From: Physcousia sp015060555
GTDB lineage: Bacteria; Bacteroidota; Bacteroidia; Bacteroidales; Bacteroidaceae
Direction: 5' to 3'
Length of the DNA stretch: 64,000 nucleotides
NCBI GenBank assembly: GCA_015060555.1
Contig: SUYG01000046.1
Span: 100,166-164,165 of the forward strand
Shown: piece by piece, positions 54,701 through 63,785 of the stretch
Numbering within the stretch: position 1 is the first letter of the stretch
Layout: every line of letters begins with the position of its first letter
Notes under the pieces: generated by a model
Told to the model about the DNA's origin: nothing
Databases searched by the model: none
Seen by the model: only the letters and a program-made list of their open reading frames with translations
Made by a program: the position numbers and the translations under genes

Positions 54701-57700
54701 AGTTCAGGGCGAAGAACGTCCACTTGTCCTTCGGCACCGGGGCCTCGCTCCTGTAGGTGTTCTGCGACATCGTCACCGTGACGTATCCGTCTTCTCCGAT
54801 GCTCAGGGCGAAGTTGTCGGTCTTCTCGCCTAAGTGCAGGATGGTGCCTGCCTCGTGCCAGTTCAGCCAGAAGTCCATGGCGAAGCTGCTGGTCAGGAAC
54901 ACGGGGTTCACCGTGCGCGGCATCATCTCCTTGAAGGGCACCAGCTGGTAGGCCACGTCGTGGTGTACCTCGCTGCTGTTCAGCTTCGCCGTGACGATGA
55001 CGTTTTCGTCGCCCACGTAGCCCGGCACGATGTCCTCGTTGAACTCGATGGCCAGCTGGTCGCCATAGGTCAGTATGCCGTTGGCGGGCGCCGGCGTGTA
55101 GAGGTTGATGGGCCGCGTACGGTCCTTGGTGACGGCGACGATGTCGCTATATACGTGCACCATGTCCGTGCCGTAGGGCGTGGTGGTGTAAGCGCGCAAC
55201 TCGTAGTTGCCCTCGGGATAGGTCAGGTTGCTCATCATGTCGAACTCGTAATGGATGTCGCCCGACTCGGGCACCATCTTCATGCCGGTGCCTACGGTGT
55301 CGGCAGCGTTGACGAACCACTTCCGCAGGTTGGTCCACTGCGTGTTGCCCTGGAAGCGGTACTGCACGCCTATCTCCTTCAGGTGGAGGAACTGGCGGTT
55401 GAAGCCCTTCAGCGTCATCTGCAGCTTGGCACCTGGCGTGCCGCTGTTCACCACCGGCTCGTCGATGGCCAGCATGACGGGCGATGACGACGGCACGAAG
55501 TGGGCATTGAGCGTCACCTCGCTGTGAATCAGGCCGGGCTGGTACTGCGATTCAAACCACAGCTTGATGCCCTCGTAGTCGAGGATGCTCTGGTCACTCT
55601 GGCGGATGGTGAGCACCTTCGTCACCGACTCGCCGTGCTCCAGGTAGAGCGAGCGCCCGTTGATGGGCACACCGTCCATGAGTATCTGCAGGCCGTTGGT
55701 GTTCGTCTCGTCCAGCACTTCGAGGCCGTAGCTGAACATGATGCCCTGATGGGCGTTGCCCAGGTTGGTGCATTGCAGCACCACGTTGGCTTCGCCGCCG
55801 GCGGGGATGTCGTTCACGGTGACGCTCTTCGCCGTGTTCTCGCCCGGCAGACCGATGCGCATGTCGGGCTGCTCCATCTGCTCCGTGCTGTTGCCAAGGG
55901 GCGTGCCCGGCTTATAGTAGTGCGTCACCTCCTGCGGCTGGTAGGGGTTGTAGGTCTGTCCGCCGAAGACGCTGAAGAAGTCGCTGTACTTCGAGTTGTC
56001 CGACTCGTAGATGGTCAGCGACAGGTCGGTGTCGCGGTTGCCGTCCTCGATGTTATACTCCCACTCGGTGAAGTTCTCTGTAATGGTGCCATCGCCCGTG
56101 GTTTGGCCGCCGCCGTCCTCGCTCTCCGCACTGATAAGGACATTATGTGCAGCAATATGCTCGCTTTGGACGCCTATAGTTAAATTTAACACGGCACCTA
56201 ACTTCCAATCAACTTTTGTTTCGTCGTGCTTCGTGTCGCTCGTCCTCTTCGAGTAGTTGTAGGAAGAGCCGCCGTCTATGGAGATGTTCGTTTTCTTGCC
56301 CTCATTCATCAGTCGCAACTTATCCGCCTCGTTATCTGCGATGGCGTTCTGCCAGGATATGATTTGGTTGTTGCACCAGGCCACACTGTCGACGGCCATT
56401 CCATTGAGTACTCCTGATGTCTTCCAGCTCTCAGGTCTGGCCCACACGTAGTTGATGCCCTCGCTATAGTCGTCGAGGTCCAGGCCCAGCCATGTCAGAT
56501 AGACCGAGCTGCTGCCATGGTTGACATAGTTTCGGGCCTCTTCCGCTGTGGCTACCTCCGTGAGGAAGCTGCGGCGCATGTCCTTCCACTTGGGTATCAT
56601 GACCGTCTCCAGCTCATACTGGGTGAACTTGAACGCCGTGGAGATGGTGTCGCCGATGGAAATGGCATTCTCTAACTTCACCTCATATTTCTTCGTTTCT
56701 ATGTTGCGGCCGATGAACAGGTGGCGGCAACCGCCGATGAGGAAATTCGTGGATTTGCCGATATAGACGTCGCCCGGCGCACCCACGTAGGGCTTGCTGT
56801 CGCTGGTGGCGACGTTCTTTGTCGTGGTCACCACATGTGTGCTGTCCCTATTCCACGTCTTCTCCCAAGTAGAATGGAAACCAGCATCTATTTCTTTGTT
56901 GGCCTTAAATGACGAAATGAGCATAAGACCAACGCCAGAGCCTTCCTTGACTGATGCGCCAAAACCAAAGCCAGCGATAAATTTATATTCACCGTATGCT
57001 TTGCGTGTGTCGTAGAATGTTTTGGTGACGGAAGTACCCGTCGTCAACTTGGTGGTCGAATTGGCGCCCTGCGGGTCGCGCAGCACGAAATCGACCACAT
57101 CGGGGCCTTGCGTCACGAAGTTGTTGCCGTTGGTCAGCTGGCCCAGCACGACGGCATCGATGTTGGCCACGTTGTAGGTGCGGTCCTTATGCTCCATGAG
57201 GACGTTGAACTTGCGGGTGTAGGGGGCCGTGATGTTGGGCGGGCCCGCCATCCACGTCAGTTCTGCCTCGCCGTTGTCGTCTAAGGGTATCTGCTGCTGC
57301 TGCACGTCGTACACCTGTCCCTCCTTGTAGCCCGTGCTCTCGTCCATCACCTTATAGACCACTCGCTGCTCGCTGCTCATCTCGTTGGTGATGGTGATGT
57401 TCTGGTGGTTCAGGGCGATGGTGTCGCAGACCACGGTCGCTGCGTCGCGGTTCTCGTAGGCTTCGTAGCCCCGCAGGTGGTATTTCACCGTCTGTCCCAT
57501 CTTGTAGATAGGATAACCCACTAAGTAGAGCGTGTCGCTCTTTTCCTTATACAGGTTGCTGATGACGATGTCCGTGCCGCCTTGCTCCTGTGCCGGATAG
57601 GTAATCTCTTTCAGGCCATAGACGCCCTTGGGGTGGTCCTTCTCCACCACGTCCATCTGGGGCTGTGCGTAGTAGGTGCGCACCATCTTCGTGTGGTAGC

Positions 57701-60700
57701 CGTACCGCACCCATATACTGTCGTTGCCGCCATCAACAGGAACGCGCAACGAGTCCTTGCCCATCTCCTTGGCCACGCTGAGGTCCAGCTCTGGCAGCTC
57801 GGTGAACTGTATCTTGTCTCTGTTCGAATCCACCACGATGCTCTTCACCGTGTATTTCAGCGGGGGAATCTTGGCCGAGAACTCGCCCGTCAGCGAGTCG
57901 GTGCGGATGTAGATGTAGTGGTCCTCGCCGTTGCGGAAGCCGGTGTGCGTGTGGCTGTTCACGCTCACCGTGTCGCTCGCCCACGTGCGGTTCTGCTGGT
58001 GGGTCTCGGTGGTGCCCGTCTTGCAGTTGAACGACTTCGACTCGTTGTTGATTTTCAGCGTGATGGTCGCAATGCCGATGTTGTTCTTCGACGCGCCGAA
58101 GCCCACGGCCAGGGTGTCGTTGCGCTCGCCGCCGCCGATGCGGCCCACGAGGTTCACCAGTGTGGAGTCGATGAAGTCGTGCTGCACGGGGCGGTCGAAG
58201 TGGGTCTTGCCCGAGGTGGGGTAGCGGCCGCCGTCCACCATCGTGTGGTCGTCGAGGTATGCCTCCACGTAGTGCTCGCCGATGGGTACGCTGATGATGT
58301 AGCGGCCTTCGGCATCGGTCTGCGCCAGCTTACCATCGACCGACTGCGTCATTCCATCTACCTTCAGTATGATGCCCTCGGCGGGGATGTTGGTGCCGGC
58401 ATAGTAGATGTGGCCCTGCATGGGGAACGACGACACGTCCTCGAAGTCGATGTTGTTGGCCGTCAGGCTCGTGGGGCTGACGAACATCGAGCGCGTGCCG
58501 GGCGAGAACTCATGCACGCCCATCATGGGCACAATCTTGTAGTTGGTGCCGCCCTGCTGGAAGGGTATGCCACGGATGATGTAGTCGCCCTCGCTGTCGG
58601 TCACGCCGTAGAGCTTCAGCAGCGACGGTGTTTCCGTCTTCGGATTGACGTTGGCGCCCACCACGGGGTGGTTCTCCTGGTAGATGCCGTCCTGGCGGGC
58701 AATGTCGAAGGCATATTTGTTCACGGCCTCGCCCTCGTCGAGCGGCCAGTAGAGCGTCAGCCCCTTCTCCGTGCCGCCCAGGATGCGGGTGTAGTTGCCC
58801 TCTATCTCCTGCCGGGTGAGGGCGCGCAGCCACAGGCGGATGTCATCGACGTAGCCATCGTAGGCATTGCTGCCGCTGACGCGGTTGTCGCCGCCGAAGC
58901 TCAGGGTCGGCGTGGCGGCGTTGGCGCCGTGGCTGGCCGCGACGGCGTTCCACCCCTGTGCGGCCACGGTCATGGAGTCGGTCAGCAGGCTGTCGCTGCC
59001 CACGTAGAACTTCCACTTCATCTTGTCATAGACGGCGGTGATGTGGGTGAAGTCGAGCGGGTCGAACACCAGCCGCGGGAACTCCTTGCGCGTCGTGCCG
59101 CCCTGTGAGCGGTCGATGGCATAGAGGTGGTAGCTGCCGTCGCTGCCGCTCTTCACGCCTAACTCCAAGACGCCCGCCAGCGACAACAGCTGATGCAGGT
59201 CTTGGCCGCCGGTGGCGATGCTCTTCGGCTTGGCCCACAGCTGCAGGGTGAGGGGGCTGCTGCCGTTGAGCGTATGCACATAGCGTGCCGAGTCGGCCGT
59301 CCAGTGCAGGCCCTGTCCGTCGCCGCTGATGGCGCGCGAGAGGTATTGCGCTGCACTGGTTTCATCGTCGCTCGATGTCTTCACCAAATCCACGCGCACG
59401 CCCTGCACCGCCGTGCCCGAGCCGAAGGAGATGTGGCCGGTGATGGTGCCGCGGGCCTGCGAGAAGCCCGGTGCCACCTCGCTGTCGCTCTGCCGCGTCT
59501 GCTCGTCGCACAGGGCGCCGAAGGCCTCCACGCAGTATTCGTAGTAGGTGCCGGCCAGGGGTCGCGTGTCGATGTATTCATAGTCTGAGGCGGTGCCGTG
59601 AATCTCGTCGGTGAGCGTCACCCACTTGGTATTATCCTCACCCACGATGCGGCGGCGCACACGGTAGTAGATGTCGTGGCTCTTGTCCGGGCGCACCACC
59701 TTCCACTTCACCACGACGGTGCTCTCCTCGGTGCCGGTGGTGGCCTTCACCTGGCTGATATAGCTGCCGGCGGGCAGGTTGGCGCTGAGGATGTTGGAGC
59801 ATACCTCGCGGCCGTTCACCGTCGTGCGTATGCGGTAGTCTATCCGCTCGCACACCGAGCCGTCATACACCACCTCGGCGGTGGTCTTCTTGGGGTCGAT
59901 GGCGATGGTTTCCGACTTGGTGAGCCACGTGCCGTCCTTGGAGTCGGCACCGCGGTAGTCGATGCTCCACTCCAGTCCGGTAGCCTGGATGTCGTACTCC
60001 CACACCAGGCGCACGCCGTTGTCATAGGTCTTGTCGTGGCTCAACTTCACCTGTGCGGTGAAGTTGGTGCTGATCTCCGCCTCCTTCCACAGGTTGTAGT
60101 CGCCCGCGCTTTGGCTGCCGGGCAGGCTGGCCAGCCGGTCCTTGTACTTGCTCTCCAACAGCGAGGGCAGGAAGATGACACGATAGACGTAGCTCTTGTC
60201 GTAGTCAATCTGGTCGTCGGTCATCTCCAGCGTCGTGGCGTTGCCATTGAGCGTATTCACCAGCGTATAGTCGGTGGCGGAGCCGTCTTTGATGTAACGG
60301 ATGACGTACCACTTGCCTTCCGTGCGACATTCGACGCTGGTCTGGCGCGAACCGTTGTGGCCTGCCTCCTTCTTCTGGCGGTCCCACTGTATGACGTTCT
60401 TCTTCTTCCACTGGTCGTGCTCCACCCATACCTTGATGGGGCGGGTGAAGGGCTGGATCTCCACGACGCCGGCCTCGGGCTGGTTCAGGTCGATGAACTT
60501 ATTGATGGTAGGGCTGGCCGGATTCACGGTCATGCCGCCTGAGTATTTGATGTAGGTCGGCACGGTATAGACCCTGTCGGCCAGTGCCGGCGGCAGGAAG
60601 GAGAAGCTCATGTCCATCTTGCCGTTGTTGCCGTCGGCGCAGTCAGCCGCCTTGTTCTTGGTGCCGAAGGTGCGCTCGTAGCTCTGCCCAGTGCCCGTGT

Positions 60701-61559
60701 AGTAGAAGGTCTTCACCGTGTAGCGCTGGTCTTGCCATTGGTCGTCCTTGCGTTTGTCGGGCACGCCGGTGGCCTTGGCGCTCAGCTGCCCGTTGTCGTT
60801 CCACTCCACGGTGAGCTTGGGCATCGGCTTGTCCGCAGCAATGCCGGAGAAGGGGAGGTCTTTCTCGTACTGCACCCAGCCGGTTAAAGTTTTCAAAGAT
60901 ACACCATGGGAGTAGGCAACGATGTCCTGTCTCATCACGATACGCTTCACGCCATCCTCGATGGCCTTGTCCGAAGGGGTGTAGTCTATCGTTACATAGC
61001 CTTGACCGATAGTATTCGGATTTTGCACATCCGAGACATGAACCGTGCCCCACTTCTCATTCGTTCTGGTGTATGGAGTTGACCGGTTTTGACCATAATC
61101 TTTACTCCATGTGGCAATCTGGTGGGGCACATCGTCGGCCGTAACCACATAGATCACACCTGTATATTTCTGAGCATATATGTCAACAGGGACAAGATTG
61201 TTCCAGTAACTGCCGAAATAATCCACCTTGACTTCAAAATTCCACCAGAACTGGTTTTTGTCGGCATCGAAGTGCTGCTGCGTCTTAAAGTAGCCATGGT
61301 TTTCTGGTTTCCATAGTCTTCCTCTGTAGTCTATTACTTCGTTTGCCCCACCTCTGAACCGATAGACACCGCCGCCGTCGTCACTGACGTTGGTGTGGTC
61401 CCAGGTGAAATGTTCTTCTTCCGCCCATGCCTGCGGGCTGCCCCCGATGAGCAGGGCGAGCATGAGCATGAGCACATGCCAGCGCGTGGCCCTGCGGCTG
61501 CGCTCAGGCAGAAGCCTGTGCCGCAGCATCGCCAAAAGTTGTTGCTTACTTGTTTTCAT
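51711..61559 (-). CDS. Giant secreted multidomain protein with LamG-like domains
   Basis: 3282 aa. Long-n-region signal peptide ending AQAWA-like (about residue 47). Fn3-like beta domains lie in the first 700 residues. LamG/concanavalin-like domain 1 is at about 740-950 (DGYVDDIRLWLRALT, LYWPLDEGEA), followed by carboxypeptidase-regulatory-like repeats (about 990-1160). The middle (about 1500-1900) is of unknown fold. LamG-like domains 2 and 3 are at about 2220-2380 and 2430-2590 (LANFWPMDEG; VDEIRIWHAAL). Two copies of an AAF(I/V)GDECRG domain are near 2810-2900 and 3130-3220. The end (LQGIKLTQKPTQPGVYIHRG) resembles a sorting tail. Probably a cell-surface adhesin or glycan binder; no catalytic motif seen. 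Confidence 0.75.
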   Translation of the reverse strand: MKTSKQQLLAMLRHRLLPERSRRATRWHVLMLMLALLIGGSPQAWAEEEHFTWDHTNVSDDGGGVYRFRGGANEVIDYRGRLWKPENHGYFKTQQHFDADKNQFWWNFEVKVDYFGSYWNNLVPVDIYAQKYTGVIYVVTADDVPHQIATWSKDYGQNRSTPYTRTNEKWGTVHVSDVQNPNTIGQGYVTIDYTPSDKAIEDGVKRIVMRQDIVAYSHGVSLKTLTGWVQYEKDLPFSGIAADKPMPKLTVEWNDNGQLSAKATGVPDKRKDDQWQDQRYTVKTFYYTGTGQSYERTFGTKNKAADCADGNNGKMDMSFSFLPPALADRVYTVPTYIKYSGGMTVNPASPTINKFIDLNQPEAGVVEIQPFTRPIKVWVEHDQWKKKNVIQWDRQKKEAGHNGSRQTSVECRTEGKWYVIRYIKDGSATDYTLVNTLNGNATTLEMTDDQIDYDKSYVYRVIFLPSLLESKYKDRLASLPGSQSAGDYNLWKEAEISTNFTAQVKLSHDKTYDNGVRLVWEYDIQATGLEWSIDYRGADSKDGTWLTKSETIAIDPKKTTAEVVYDGSVCERIDYRIRTTVNGREVCSNILSANLPAGSYISQVKATTGTEESTVVVKWKVVRPDKSHDIYYRVRRRIVGEDNTKWVTLTDEIHGTASDYEYIDTRPLAGTYYEYCVEAFGALCDEQTRQSDSEVAPGFSQARGTITGHISFGSGTAVQGVRVDLVKTSSDDETSAAQYLSRAISGDGQGLHWTADSARYVHTLNGSSPLTLQLWAKPKSIATGGQDLHQLLSLAGVLELGVKSGSDGSYHLYAIDRSQGGTTRKEFPRLVFDPLDFTHITAVYDKMKWKFYVGSDSLLTDSMTVAAQGWNAVAASHGANAATPTLSFGGDNRVSGSNAYDGYVDDIRLWLRALTRQEIEGNYTRILGGTEKGLTLYWPLDEGEAVNKYAFDIARQDGIYQENHPVVGANVNPKTETPSLLKLYGVTDSEGDYIIRGIPFQQGGTNYKIVPMMGVHEFSPGTRSMFVSPTSLTANNIDFEDVSSFPMQGHIYYAGTNIPAEGIILKVDGMTQSVDGKLAQTDAEGRYIISVPIGEHYVEAYLDDHTMVDGGRYPTSGKTHFDRPVQHDFIDSTLVNLVGRIGGGERNDTLAVGFGASKNNIGIATITLKINNESKSFNCKTGTTETHQQNRTWASDTVSVNSHTHTGFRNGEDHYIYIRTDSLTGEFSAKIPPLKYTVKSIVVDSNRDKIQFTELPELDLSVAKEMGKDSLRVPVDGGNDSIWVRYGYHTKMVRTYYAQPQMDVVEKDHPKGVYGLKEITYPAQEQGGTDIVISNLYKEKSDTLYLVGYPIYKMGQTVKYHLRGYEAYENRDAATVVCDTIALNHQNITITNEMSSEQRVVYKVMDESTGYKEGQVYDVQQQQIPLDDNGEAELTWMAGPPNITAPYTRKFNVLMEHKDRTYNVANIDAVVLGQLTNGNNFVTQGPDVVDFVLRDPQGANSTTKLTTGTSVTKTFYDTRKAYGEYKFIAGFGFGASVKEGSGVGLMLISSFKANKEIDAGFHSTWEKTWNRDSTHVVTTTKNVATSDSKPYVGAPGDVYIGKSTNFLIGGCRHLFIGRNIETKKYEVKLENAISIGDTISTAFKFTQYELETVMIPKWKDMRRSFLTEVATAEEARNYVNHGSSSVYLTWLGLDLDDYSEGINYVWARPESWKTSGVLNGMAVDSVAWCNNQIISWQNAIADNEADKLRLMNEGKKTNISIDGGSSYNYSKRTSDTKHDETKVDWKLGAVLNLTIGVQSEHIAAHNVLISAESEDGGGQTTGDGTITENFTEWEYNIEDGNRDTDLSLTIYESDNSKYSDFFSVFGGQTYNPYQPQEVTHYYKPGTPLGNSTEQMEQPDMRIGLPGENTAKSVTVNDIPAGGEANVVLQCTNLGNAHQGIMFSYGLEVLDETNTNGLQILMDGVPINGRSLYLEHGESVTKVLTIRQSDQSILDYEGIKLWFESQYQPGLIHSEVTLNAHFVPSSSPVMLAIDEPVVNSGTPGAKLQMTLKGFNRQFLHLKEIGVQYRFQGNTQWTNLRKWFVNAADTVGTGMKMVPESGDIHYEFDMMSNLTYPEGNYELRAYTTTPYGTDMVHVYSDIVAVTKDRTRPINLYTPAPANGILTYGDQLAIEFNEDIVPGYVGDENVIVTAKLNSSEVHHDVAYQLVPFKEMMPRTVNPVFLTSSFAMDFWLNWHEAGTILHLGEKTDNFALSIGEDGYVTVTMSQNTYRSEAPVPKDKWTFFALNYDTDKKKFNMLALQDEKNIYLFSDKEVSMENVQAVHYMTDNRLYLGPVEADIHSLGLYNYCRDLSKANEEKYNAKDGYVYGLANFWPMDEGHGTVAGDLRHTHDFVVKDMWKLENKNYGLMINKPEGIMADISRIGTGDGESYAIEMWFNKSGNPKGETVFETATPDPYSPMTNQNKVTNLHLRFDSLQNLVLDYGGKSQVVASHEAFPDLRRYHHYALNVVRGQAASFYLDGQRTAVIPEADVPPMQGSRLVVGRNNEMMALVDEIRIWHAALSESRLLGNMYNTIDTADVYSRGLVAYYPFEKAGKENGVTTKVIALENMAPKAAAMVLPADTASLIALTPPLKNAPDETVLTATPVASDRKVVINLSMVGLTARQLEGTTLNITVDKVRDLHGNSSEPIKWTAYVQQNTLKWTRDSVNVNKKYGDDYTFDIDIENKSGNTEYYTLYNMPQWLSLVDSERSDDVSPLRTKTLRFRVNPLTPVGNYDVTIGLQGNNGILEPLRIVMKVRGERPQWAVDPTKYEHHMNIIGQVYMGGILMENAESMVAAFIGDECRGVASPEKVRGAAYVTMTVYGNDTKAKDRGKALTFRIWDASQGVAYTDAQIAVDGSPIDIVFGQDKLIGNFDHPAIWTKSDNVEQLIPVHLNWNWIAFGVVPKSPYPDHIFADYADWQLLIKDRTLFSDYNGAEWNGTLQPVANAMYKLRIDRLPTTKKEAPNSLLAVSGRQLKEDAERAVTLSKGWNWIAYTPLTTMTVDEALAAANPQKGDIVKSQTGMSIYGPYGWEGSLQALEGGHGYMYYSTDATAKSFVYPDAPSASARKAAPRRAPEALQIFTPVDKYLYPNNMTMAIQLKEGAAVVDTAEVAAFVGDECRGATRANSNGLYYLVIAGEGAGQPIILRTCIDGEVIDIDDTQQFVSDANIGTSWEPYVIDLLYPSVGVGGLAIDNDEDSDDWWTLQGIKLTQKPTQPGVYIHRGKKITVRRNDSTTAFSLKKDK

Positions 61560-61734
61560 TATCTTTTCAGTTTGTTATACATTGAATTTTTCTCACTGTT
61601 TTTTCACTACTGTTCCTCTTCTTCTCTCGTCATTACATTCCGAGACCAGACGGATATAAACGAAGTCCGCCAAGCCCATCCTTCTGCGGATGTCTCGGCG
61701 GATAATTCTCTTTTCTCTCGGCGGTGCGAGGGTG

Positions 61735-61845
61735 TCAAAGCAAGCCGTTGGCCCTCATCCAGCGTTTCCCTTTCGGGGTCAGGCAGTAGATCAGGAAGAT
61801 GATTCCTGGAACGCCAATTAAAATTGCTGCTAAATAAACTCCCAT
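61735..61845 (-). CDS. 36-aa membrane peptide
   Basis: MGVYLAAILIGVPGIIFLIY is one membrane helix, followed by a basic end (CLTPKGKRWMRANGLL). Its ATG is 2 nt after the stop of the upstream membrane-protein gene, so it is translationally coupled. An AAGGACAAG ribosome-binding sequence lies within that gene's end. Too short for most gene finders. Function unknown. Confidence 0.6.
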   Translation of the reverse strand: MGVYLAAILIGVPGIIFLIYCLTPKGKRWMRANGLL

Positions 61846-61847
61846 GG

Positions 61848-62132
61848 TTACTTGTCCTTTCTTTTATTTGTTAATATCAATCCGATTGTAAGTGATATGA
61901 CGACAATGAACAACCCCGTGACATAGAGAATTGTCTTGTCCGACACATCATTGAATAGCGACGTGATGACCACACCCGTCAGCACGTATTTTGCCACGTC
62001 TATAAGAAAGTCTGCCAGTTTCTCTTGCCTCGGGTTCACCTTCGGTTCCTGTTTCTGCTCCGTGTTCGCCGCCTCCAGCTGCTTGTTCATCTGCGGCTTC
62101 TGCGGCTTCGACTTCTCGCGTCTCGTTGTCAT
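61848..62132 (-). CDS. Small DUF6722-like membrane protein
   Basis: 94 aa from ATG 62132 (MTTRREKSK). A charged, Gln/Lys-rich N-terminal half is followed by two hydrophobic segments (YVLTGVVITSLF, ILYVTGLFIVVISLTIGLIL) and a basic end. The layout (QEKLADFLIDVAKYVLTGVV) resembles the small DUF6722 membrane family of Bacteroidales. An extension to 62177 would run into the -7 box. Confidence 0.65.
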   Translation of the reverse strand: MTTRREKSKPQKPQMNKQLEAANTEQKQEPKVNPRQEKLADFLIDVAKYVLTGVVITSLFNDVSDKTILYVTGLFIVVISLTIGLILTNKRKDK

Positions 62133-62163
62133 AATCTCTGTGCAATGTTTCGTTTCGACGGTG

Positions 62164-62171
62164 CAAAGGTA
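62164..62171 (-). promoter_or_regulatory. Promoter -7 element of the small membrane protein pair
   Basis: Minus-strand TACCTTTG, 31 nt before the start at 62132. A TTTG lies 23 nt further upstream (62195-62198), slightly wider than usual. Confidence 0.6.
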
Positions 62172-62254
62172 CAACAAATTTCCGACATGACGCGCAAATC
62201 GCGAAGAAAAATATCCGTCTGTGTCTCAGTATGTCAAAGAGCGACGAGCCGAAT

Positions 62255-62277
62255 GCAATGGAGCTTGCTCCAATTGC
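62255..62277 (-). terminator. Hairpin after the fimbrillin-like gene
   Basis: GCAATGGAGC-TT-GCTCCAATTGC with one bulge. A second small stem, GAGGC-GTA-GCCTC, is next to it. Probably the transcript end of the fimbrillin-like operon. Confidence 0.5.
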
Positions 62278-62359
62278 TGAGGCGAGGATGATCTTCGAGG
62301 CGTAGCCTCAAAGAACGCTTTTGGGTCTGCCCTCGCTGACCGCCCGGCGACGGTGTCTA

Positions 62360-63316
62360 TTACTGTTTCGTCAGTTTCAGCCCCGTGGCCTCCACGTACT
62401 CACCCTCGGTGAGCGTGGCCTTGGCCGTGCCGGTGTAGGAGTTGCCGCTGCCGTCGCTGACAGTGAAGCTGAATGTGCGCTCCGCAGCGGTGGGCAGCAG
62501 GGCGACATAGACCGCATCCTGGGCCGTGGAGCAGGTGACGGTGAGGGCTTCTGAGCTGCCCGCCGCGCCCGTGGCGTGGACGTTGGCCTGCTCCGTGTTG
62601 GCACCGATGGCCACCGTAGCCGTCTGCGGATAGGTGCCTGCATCCGAGCCAGTGCCGCCATAGCTGATTTCCAGCGTCGTGATGGGCAGTGCATCGCCCG
62701 TAGCCTTGTCCTTGAACGAGAACTTGCACACCGTGAGCAGGCTCTTCATCCTGACCATCTCGGCCGTGGCCGTCGTTCCTGTCACCGATGTCACATGCGC
62801 CTTGCCATAGACATAGTGGAAGTTGGTGGCTAACCCGCTCAGCGTGCCGTCCTGTCCTGAGAGCGAAATGGTGTATTGGCTGTTGGTGGTGAACGTCGCG
62901 GCGGGATAGACCACGGCGAGGTAGTCGTCCGCGATGCACGTCACGTCGCCCGTGAACTGCGAGATGGCTGCGGTGGTCGTAGCCGTCAAGTTGCCAGAAA
63001 CAGGTACATATTCTTCACCATTATACTGCATCCTCATCAGATTGCAGTACGTCAGCTCGTCGCCTGCCTTCCATGAGGGCACGAGCCCACTTTCGTCTTC
63101 TGCCAGCGTGGCGCGTGTGAGCGCCTGCTTGGCCTCTGCCGCAGCGCCTTCCACCTCTGTGATGGTAAGTCGGCGCACCTTCACCTCATTCTCTACAGGC
63201 GCTTCCTCCGTTTCCTTGATGCTCTTCGTGTCATCGTCACTCGAGCACGCCGTTGCCCCGGCAAATACCAAACCGCCGAGCAACCAGCTCATGATGTATT
63301 GTGTTCGTTGTCGCAT
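62360..63316 (-). CDS. Fimbrillin-like lipoprotein
   Basis: 318 aa from ATG 63316 (MRQRTQYIMSWLL). Lipobox GATAC (Cys24), an acidic linker, then a beta-rich protein with the fimbrillin-family order: RATL-type early segment (ALTRATLAED), SWKAGDELTYCN, DDYLAVVYPAA, MVRMKSLLTVCKFSF, YVALLPTAAERTFSFTVSDG. Such proteins form or anchor Bacteroidales fimbriae. An Arg in the TRAT segment could be a gingipain-type cleavage site. The short gene upstream shares its transcript. Confidence 0.7.
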   Translation of the reverse strand: MRQRTQYIMSWLLGGLVFAGATACSSDDDTKSIKETEEAPVENEVKVRRLTITEVEGAAAEAKQALTRATLAEDESGLVPSWKAGDELTYCNLMRMQYNGEEYVPVSGNLTATTTAAISQFTGDVTCIADDYLAVVYPAATFTTNSQYTISLSGQDGTLSGLATNFHYVYGKAHVTSVTGTTATAEMVRMKSLLTVCKFSFKDKATGDALPITTLEISYGGTGSDAGTYPQTATVAIGANTEQANVHATGAAGSSEALTVTCSTAQDAVYVALLPTAAERTFSFTVSDGSGNSYTGTAKATLTEGEYVEATGLKLTKQ

Positions 63317-63338
63317 AGATGTATCGTGAGTTTTGTTG

Positions 63339-63506
63339 TTAGAATGTTTTGGGCTCGCTTGGTGTATCGTCGTCCTGACTAAAGCCGCCACTCGACTTGC
63401 CGTAGCCGGAAATCTCGCCGCTCAAGCCGTCGCTGCCGCTCAGCAAATACTCACGTTCTTGAAGGATGATAACCTTCGTCGTTGGATTCTCGTATGTTCT
63501 TTTCAT
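63339..63506 (-). CDS. 55-aa Gly/Ser/Asp-rich peptide
   Basis: Starts MKRTYENPTTKVIILQEREY, then LLSGSDGLSGEISGYG and KSSGGFSQDDDTPSEPKTF. Such MK-x-TY-x-NP leader-like peptides with a Gly/Ser/Asp-rich tail are common in Prevotella before surface-protein genes, but their role is unknown. It ends 22 nt before the fimbrillin-like start and follows a promoter box. Confidence 0.6.
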   Translation of the reverse strand: MKRTYENPTTKVIILQEREYLLSGSDGLSGEISGYGKSSGGFSQDDDTPSEPKTF

Positions 63507-63598
63507 TGTCTAAAAATAACTTGTTGTCGATATTTGAGTACAAAAATAGAAATATTCCTTTATTTAATTTATTTGTTGTGTTCAAACGTTTTCGGCGA

Positions 63599-63606
63599 CA
63601 AAGGTA
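63599..63606 (-). promoter_or_regulatory. Promoter -7 element of the fimbrillin-like operon
   Basis: Minus-strand TACCTTTG, 92 nt before the short peptide gene. No ideal -33 partner. Confidence 0.5.
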
Positions 63607-63785
63607 CGTATATATTTTCAAACGCCCAATGTTTTACCCCAAAATAGCGTATAAATAGCTAAAAATAACAGCATCACGTCACGCCTATGCGCCCAACGGC
63701 TGCCCTATTCGCGACGCTCTCATCGGTTCTTCAAAACGACAGAACACCGTATCTTAGTGGCAAGCAAAAAAAATTTTTTCAAAAC

